Assembly: GCA_017829005.1 (NCBI GenBank)
Contig: JAGAJF010000151.1
Coordinates: 1 to 53,095, forward strand
Source of the DNA: Oscillospiraceae bacterium
Lineage (GTDB): Bacteria > Bacillota > Clostridia > Oscillospirales > Ruminococcaceae
Direction of reading: 5' to 3'
Length of the DNA stretch: 53,095 nt
The notes beneath the pieces are model-generated. The model was given only the letters and a program-made list of their open reading frames with translations. It was not told the origin of the DNA and did no database searches. Positions 48,695 to 53,095 of this stretch are shown piece by piece (within the stretch, counting starts at the first letter, position 1; each line of letters opens with the position of its first letter). The position numbers and the translations under genes were made by a program.

Positions 48695-51600
48695 TTACTC
48701 CATCACATTATCCGTCCACAGCTCACACTGCGTCATAACAGTCTTAACCGCATCTTCCATACCCTCAGGTGGATACTTATGCTTTTTCAGCAGCTTTTTT
48801 ATGAGCATTCTCATTTTAGCTCTTGCATCATCACGCTTCTGCCAATCTATCGTCTTGTTACGACGAAGAGTTTCGGTGAGTTCCTTTGTAAGTGCGATAA
48901 GCTCATCATTTTCATAGAAATCCTTAATTGCTTCGGGTCTTGTAAGAGCATCATAGAAAGCCATTTCATCAGAGGTCAGTCCCATATCCGTGCCTTCCTG
49001 CTGTGCATCACGCATCTGCTTTGCAATGTTAAGAAGTTCTTCAATGATTTCCTCATTAGTCAGCATTCCGTTGAGGTAGCTGTTCATTGCCTTCTGAATG
49101 ATCTCGCTGAATTTTTCCGACTTTACAACATTGGTCTTTTTATACACCTTGACCTGCTCCGCTATCAGCTTTTTTAGCAGCTCGATAGCAAGATTTTTAT
49201 GCTTCATTTTAGAGATTTCATCAAGAAATTTTGGATCAAACAGAGAAAATTCTTCCTTAACATCGGAGAAAAGATTTATAACGCCCTCACTCTTTATGCT
49301 CTGCTTTAAAAGTTCATTTATCCTCTCATTCATTTCTTTCAAACTAATAACCTTGCCGCCGCCATTGTTAAGTAAACGCATAATAAGCACCCTTACTGCC
49401 TCAAAGAAAGCAGCTTCTATTCTGTCCTCTTTGCTTACCATTGAAGAACATAGCGAAAGCGACTGGTGCATCATCAGTGATTCTTTTGTATAGCTCTTGA
49501 CAAATTCGCTGTCGCTCCAGCTTTTACCGTCAGAAGAATTTTTCTGTATATCATTTGTGCCCTGTGAAATGATAAAGTTCACCGCACCGCTTATTGTTTG
49601 TGATCTTTCAAGGTCAGTTCCTGTCAAGAATTGTGTGTAATCATAACCATGCATAAGATCACGGCAAACAGACAGCTTTTCAAGGAATTTCGGATATGCC
49701 ACTTCCGCAACATTGGTGTTTCCGTAATTGTCATTATCTCTTGAAGTATATTCCTTCATCGCATTTTTAAGTGCAGACGCTATGCCTACATAATCAACGA
49801 CAAGTCCGCCCTCTTTGTCCCCAAACACCCTGTTTACTCTTGCAATAGCCTGCATAAGGTTGTGTCCCTTCATAGGCTTGTACACATACATTGTTGCAAG
49901 AGAAGGCACATCAAAACCTGTAAGCCACATATCCACAACAATTGCTATCTTCAAAGGACTGTCATTATCCTTGAACTGCTTTGCAAGCTCGTCCTTTTTC
50001 CTCTTATTGCCTATTATTTCATGCCATTCTTCGGGATCCTTGTTGCCTGAGGTCATAACAACAGCAACCTTTTCTGTCCAGTCGGGGTGAACAGCAAGGA
50101 TACGCTTGTATATCTTCATAGCAATAGGGCGTGAATAGGCAACAATCATTGCCTTACCTGTAAGCAGATTCGCTCTGTTATTTTCATAATGATCGAGAAT
50201 ATCATTTACAAGAGTTTCGATCGTTGTATCATTACCCAGAATAGCTTCCATCTGACCCATATCGTGCTTGCTCTTTTCAATTACGGCAGCATCGGCATTT
50301 TCAGCCATTTTATCATATTCGGCATCGATCAGCTTCATTGTTTCCTGATCAAGATGAAGATTCATTACTCGGCTTTCATAATATACGGGTCTTGTTGCAC
50401 CGTCCTCGACAGCCTGTGTCATGTCGTAAATATCTATGTAATTTCCGAAAACCTCTCTTGTGCTGCGGTCATCGGAGGAAATAGGCGTTCCCGTAAATCC
50501 AATAAAAGAAGCATTCGGAAGATTATTTCTGATAATTCTTGCAATACCGTATTTCAGCTTGCCTGTCTGAGTATCAACACTTTCTGCAAGTCCGTACTGC
50601 CCACGATGAGCTTCATCAGCCATAACAATAATGTTTCTGCGTTCGGACAAAGCATCTTCGGCTTCTTCAAATTTCTGCATAGTTGTAAAAATAATGCCGT
50701 TTGCCTTTCTGCCGTTGAGCAGTTCTTTCAGATTGGCTCTGCTTTCGGCATGAACAGGCTCCTGTCTGAGAAAATCCTTACACTTTGCAAACTGTCCGAA
50801 CAGCTGGTCGTCAAGATCGTTTCTGTCCGTGATAACAACAATAGTCGGGCTTTCCAGTGCAGATTGGAGCAAATGAGCATAGAACACCATAGACAAAGAT
50901 TTTCCGCTGCCTTGTGTATGCCAGAAAACGCCCGCTTTTCCGTCTGTTTCGGTTGCCTTTTTAGTTGACTGTACTGCCTTGTTTACGGCGAAATACTGAT
51001 GATATCCTGCAAGTATCTTATATGTCTTTATTCCTTCATTGGAAAAGCAAATAAAGTTTTTCAGAATATCAAGAAATCTTCTGCGTTCGAATATGCCCTC
51101 AAAAAATGTGTCGAACTGTGCAAACTGAGTGTTCTCATAGCTGCCGTCCTTGGTTTTCCATTCCATAAAACGGTCTTCACCGCTTGTAATAGTTCCTGCC
51201 TTGCTTGTAAGCTGATCGGACATAACACATATTGCATTGTAAATAAACATTGATGGGATCTCGTGCATATAATTGCGTATCTGCAAATATGCTTCCGAAG
51301 CATCTGTTTCGGAGCGTGACGGGGATTTAAGCTCGATAAGCACAACGGGCAGACCATTCAGAAACACAAGAACATCGGGTCTTTTATTGCTGTTCTCAAC
51401 ATATGTCCACTGATTTGCAACAAGAAAAGAGTTTTTATCAATATCCGAATAATCAACAAGATAAACTATAGCCGACTTTTCCTCGCCCTTATGCGTATAT
51501 CTCACAGGCACTCCATTTTGAAGATAGTCCATAAATACAGCATTTTTCTGCACAAGCTCGCCGTTTTCAAAGTTGCGGAGTCTATATAATGCCTCAGATA

Positions 51601-51781
51601 TCGCCTCGTGGGGCAATGAGGAATTAAGTGCGGTAACACGTTCTTCAAGCACTTCATCATACAAAGGGCTTCTGAAATCTCTTTCAATGTCGGGACCGTA
51701 AACGTGAGTATAGCCTAAATCATTTTTAAACAGCTCAATTATGGAATTCTCATAGTTGGCTTCGTTATAAATTGATGACAT
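48695..51781 (-). CDS. hsdR: type I restriction endonuclease subunit R (HsdR)
   Basis: 1028 residues. N-terminal nuclease with the PD-(D/E)xK pattern RPDVLVFLNG...VVLIELKSPS (about 137-160); SF2 motor with Walker A HTQGSGKSLSM (about 290), DEAH motif ADEAHRGQYG (about 395), TGTPIS and a C-terminal helicase lobe; a helical C-terminal domain for binding the methylase. It translocates and cuts unmodified DNA together with HsdM and HsdS. ATG 51781 follows GAAGTGA; GTG 51790 overlaps that site. Last gene of a leftward hsdS - HEPN - hsdR arrangement; hsdM must lie beyond the window. Confidence 0.95.
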   Translation of the reverse strand: MSSIYNEANYENSIIELFKNDLGYTHVYGPDIERDFRSPLYDEVLEERVTALNSSLPHEAISEALYRLRNFENGELVQKNAVFMDYLQNGVPVRYTHKGEEKSAIVYLVDYSDIDKNSFLVANQWTYVENSNKRPDVLVFLNGLPVVLIELKSPSRSETDASEAYLQIRNYMHEIPSMFIYNAICVMSDQLTSKAGTITSGEDRFMEWKTKDGSYENTQFAQFDTFFEGIFERRRFLDILKNFICFSNEGIKTYKILAGYHQYFAVNKAVQSTKKATETDGKAGVFWHTQGSGKSLSMVFYAHLLQSALESPTIVVITDRNDLDDQLFGQFAKCKDFLRQEPVHAESRANLKELLNGRKANGIIFTTMQKFEEAEDALSERRNIIVMADEAHRGQYGLAESVDTQTGKLKYGIARIIRNNLPNASFIGFTGTPISSDDRSTREVFGNYIDIYDMTQAVEDGATRPVYYESRVMNLHLDQETMKLIDAEYDKMAENADAAVIEKSKHDMGQMEAILGNDTTIETLVNDILDHYENNRANLLTGKAMIVAYSRPIAMKIYKRILAVHPDWTEKVAVVMTSGNKDPEEWHEIIGNKRKKDELAKQFKDNDSPLKIAIVVDMWLTGFDVPSLATMYVYKPMKGHNLMQAIARVNRVFGDKEGGLVVDYVGIASALKNAMKEYTSRDNDNYGNTNVAEVAYPKFLEKLSVCRDLMHGYDYTQFLTGTDLERSQTISGAVNFIISQGTNDIQKNSSDGKSWSDSEFVKSYTKESLMMHQSLSLCSSMVSKEDRIEAAFFEAVRVLIMRLLNNGGGKVISLKEMNERINELLKQSIKSEGVINLFSDVKEEFSLFDPKFLDEISKMKHKNLAIELLKKLIAEQVKVYKKTNVVKSEKFSEIIQKAMNSYLNGMLTNEEIIEELLNIAKQMRDAQQEGTDMGLTSDEMAFYDALTRPEAIKDFYENDELIALTKELTETLRRNKTIDWQKRDDARAKMRMLIKKLLKKHKYPPEGMEDAVKTVMTQCELWTDNVME

Positions 51782-51786
51782 ATATT

Positions 51787-52215
51787 TCACTTCTTTTCAT
51801 ATCTTTTTAGATGTTCGTCGGCAACAAAAAGTGCAAATTCTTTTAATTGTTCAATCTTAAATTCTATTATTGTATGGCACTTTTTTGAGTGGGGGTTTTT
51901 GTCACTAAAACAAATATGTGTAATTTCACGTTCTTGACTATGTGATTCAATATACATATGCGAAAGGGCGTTTTTTATTGTTCTAAACGTTTTTTTATCA
52001 TCTGTTGATTTATGAATTACACCAAGTTCATTTAGTTTTGCTATATAAAGGCTTATAAATTGTACATCATCAGGTGATGTGTGTTCTGTTGCATAGCTAA
52101 TTAATCCGATTAGGCAATTAATCAGTAAAGTTACATTATTCTCATAATAATATAGATCATTTATTATTTTAATGGTTCTTTTAACAAAATCAATTTCAAA
52201 TTTTTTATATTCCAT
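51787..52215 (-). CDS. HEPN-like protein inside the type I restriction locus
   Basis: 142 residues, all-helical. RTIKNALSHMYIE (about residues 83-95) resembles the HEPN RNase motif RNxxxH, with Lys in place of the Arg. This wording (NALSHMY) is close to the pEK499-p136-type HEPN family. ATG 52215 lies 6 bases after GAGGTG and excludes the upstream in-frame ATG at 52302, which would read through inverted hsdS sequence. Sits between hsdS and hsdR. Catalysis is uncertain because of the Lys. Confidence 0.7.
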   Translation of the reverse strand: MEYKKFEIDFVKRTIKIINDLYYYENNVTLLINCLIGLISYATEHTSPDDVQFISLYIAKLNELGVIHKSTDDKKTFRTIKNALSHMYIESHSQEREITHICFSDKNPHSKKCHTIIEFKIEQLKEFALFVADEHLKRYEKK

Positions 52216-52221
52216 AATAAC

Positions 52222-52876
52222 ACCTCGGATAAATGAAAATTTAGAGAAGCAACTGCATCTTATATTTGCCCAAATATTTAATGGCATTAGTACGGATGTC
52301 ATCCTTGGAGATGTAGTTGAAACTACATCTGGTGGTACTCCATCTCGAAAACATAGCGAATACTATGAAAATGGCACACTCTGTTGGGTGAAATCAAAAG
52401 AATTACTTTGCAGTTATATTCACGACACCGAGGAACATATCAATAACTTGGCTCTCTCTCAGTCATCTGCAAAAATGCTTCCTAAACATAGCGTTCTCAT
52501 TGCTATGTATGGTGCAACTGTTGGTGCATATGGTATCATTTCAAAACCGATGGCTTGTAATCAAGCAATTTGCGCCTTGTTAAGCAATGAAAGATATCCA
52601 TACACTTATTTGTTTCAGATTGCTCATGAGAAACAGCAGAAGTTAATCAATATGGCTGTTGGATCTGCCCAACAGAATATAAGCCAAGTACTGCTTAAGC
52701 AATTACCTCTTCATAGTGATGCTTCTGCTATTAAAAAGTTTCACGTATTAGCTCAACCATTACATAAACAGATTGAGCAACTGCAAGCAGAAAACAAAAC
52801 CCTTTCAGAAACACGAGACATTCTCCTCCCAAAACTAATGAACGGAGAAATAGACGTATCAAATATAAAAATCTAA
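52222..52876 (+). CDS. hsdS: inverted C-terminal half of hsdS (silent)
   Basis: Frame reads RINENLEKQLHLIFAQIF, then the second target-recognition domain (LGDVVETTSGGTPSRK, MYGATVGAYGI, NMAVGSAQQNISQ) and the terminal coiled coil ending DVSNIKI. It has no ribosome binding site or initiator in this orientation; the ATG at 52172 lies in antisense of the HEPN gene. Together with the leftward N-terminal half (52873-53095) it makes a complete HsdS if the segment between 52227 and 52907 is flipped. Confidence 0.85.
52227..52242 (+). repeat. hsdS inversion repeat, left arm
   Basis: GGATAAATGAAAATTT, identical in inverse orientation to 52892-52907; both copies are read in the same codon frame (R/I-N-E-N-L). 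Confidence 0.9.
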
Positions 52877-53095
52877 GCAGCGTTACACCGCAAATTTTCA
52901 TTTATCCTATTATTTAGCCCAATTTTATCATCTAAGGCAGAGAGTACGGAAGCAATTTTTTGCTGTTCTTCTATATCTATGGGTACATAAACACTAAGCA
53001 TATGAATATGGTTTCTATTTAGCGTTGGAACCGCACTTCCCCCAGCATAGTTACCTAAATCAAGCGTTTGCAAATAATAGTAAATAAATATCGGA
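52873..53095 (-). CDS. hsdS: HsdS specificity subunit, N-terminal portion (truncated by inversion and by window edge)
   Basis: Open to the right window edge; visible residues run from PIFIYYYL through the end of the first target-recognition domain (AGGSAVPTLNRNHIHMLSVYVP) and the central conserved helix (IEEQQKIASVLSALDDKIGL) to NNRINENL, then an abrupt RCNAA and stop. A normal HsdS would continue with EKQLHLIFAQIF, which is found inverted next to it. The single TRD protein could still dimerise, as some half-size HsdS do, but that is speculation. Confidence 0.85.
   Translation of the reverse strand, partial: PIFIYYYLQTLDLGNYAGGSAVPTLNRNHIHMLSVYVPIDIEEQQKIASVLSALDDKIGLNNRINENLRCNAA
52892..52907 (-). 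repeat. hsdS inversion repeat, right arm
   Basis: Reverse complement GGATAAATGAAAATTT, within the leftward hsdS half. Confidence 0.9.

Noticed and set aside
48380-49177. 265-codon plus-strand ORF after the RHH gene
   Set aside because: Crosses a terminator, the hairpin-rich spacer and then runs antisense to hsdR; no start site.
35644-53095. Right attachment-site copy of the tRNA-Pro 3' end
   Set aside because: Only CACCTCG-size matches found by eye (for example near 52220); too short to call.
1-53095. CRISPR array or intact insertion sequence
   Set aside because: No regularly spaced repeats and no transposase gene seen; the repeated palindromes at 46.5-47.4 kb are only three and irregular.

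Overview
The window looks like a chromosome segment of a cellulolytic, spore-lineage clostridium close to Ruminococcus (Oscillospiraceae). The support is a secreted GH5 cellulase, the yabP-yabQ-divIC-S1 sporulation/division block, a ferredoxin-dependent 2-oxoacid oxidoreductase typical of strict anaerobes, Firmicutes-type TTGACA-N17-TATAAT promoters and strong AGGAGG ribosome binding sites. This assignment is an inference from gene content; no rRNA is present.

Bases 1-35,640 are core chromosome with G/C-rich third codon positions. In order: polyphosphate kinase; a small two-gene cassette; an rRNA 2'-O-methyltransferase and a large membrane protein that looks like a P-type ATPase without its catalytic aspartate motif; hisC, followed by an inserted segment bounded by a second copy of the hisC 3' end; a type I toxin-antitoxin-like locus and tRNA-Leu(GAG); an FtsA-related protein; a second small cassette with a JAB-domain gene whose promoter and leader match the first cassette; a six-gene leftward operon (FakA-like kinase, P-loop ATPase, four-subunit 2-oxoacid:ferredoxin oxidoreductase); yabP/yabQ/divIC/S1; the GH5 cellulase; a TPP riboswitch and thiC; a six-gene rightward operon (circularly permuted ATP-grasp, alpha-E protein, transglutaminase, two aspartoacylase-like proteins of which the second has lost its metal ligands, and a FUSC membrane protein fused to a degenerate HAD domain); then transaldolase, secD-secF and a degenerate GGDEF protein.

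From tRNA-Pro(CGG) at 35,644 onward the DNA is AT-richer and accessory. A tyrosine recombinase sits beside the tRNA, followed by a DUF6076-like protein, an HTH protein, a P4/D5-like primase-helicase and a truncated Mob relaxase: the layout of an integrative mobilizable element. Next come a RelB-type/PIN toxin-antitoxin pair; a HipA-like kinase pseudogene flanked by two related leftward RNA transcription units; a metallophosphoesterase; a run of uncharacterised small genes with tandem paralogues and a repeated palindrome; a regulator pair sharing an ACTGTNNACAGT operator; and a type I restriction locus (hsdR, a HEPN-like gene, hsdS).

Two features deserve most attention. The RNA units at about 41,990-42,414 and 43,428-43,674 each start at a consensus promoter, end at an intrinsic terminator and fold into the same hairpins, with compensatory base changes between copies. 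The hsdS gene is split: its N-terminal half reads leftward, its C-terminal half lies inverted beside it, and an identical 16-bp inverted repeat bounds the inverted half in register, so a single inversion would rebuild a full specificity subunit.
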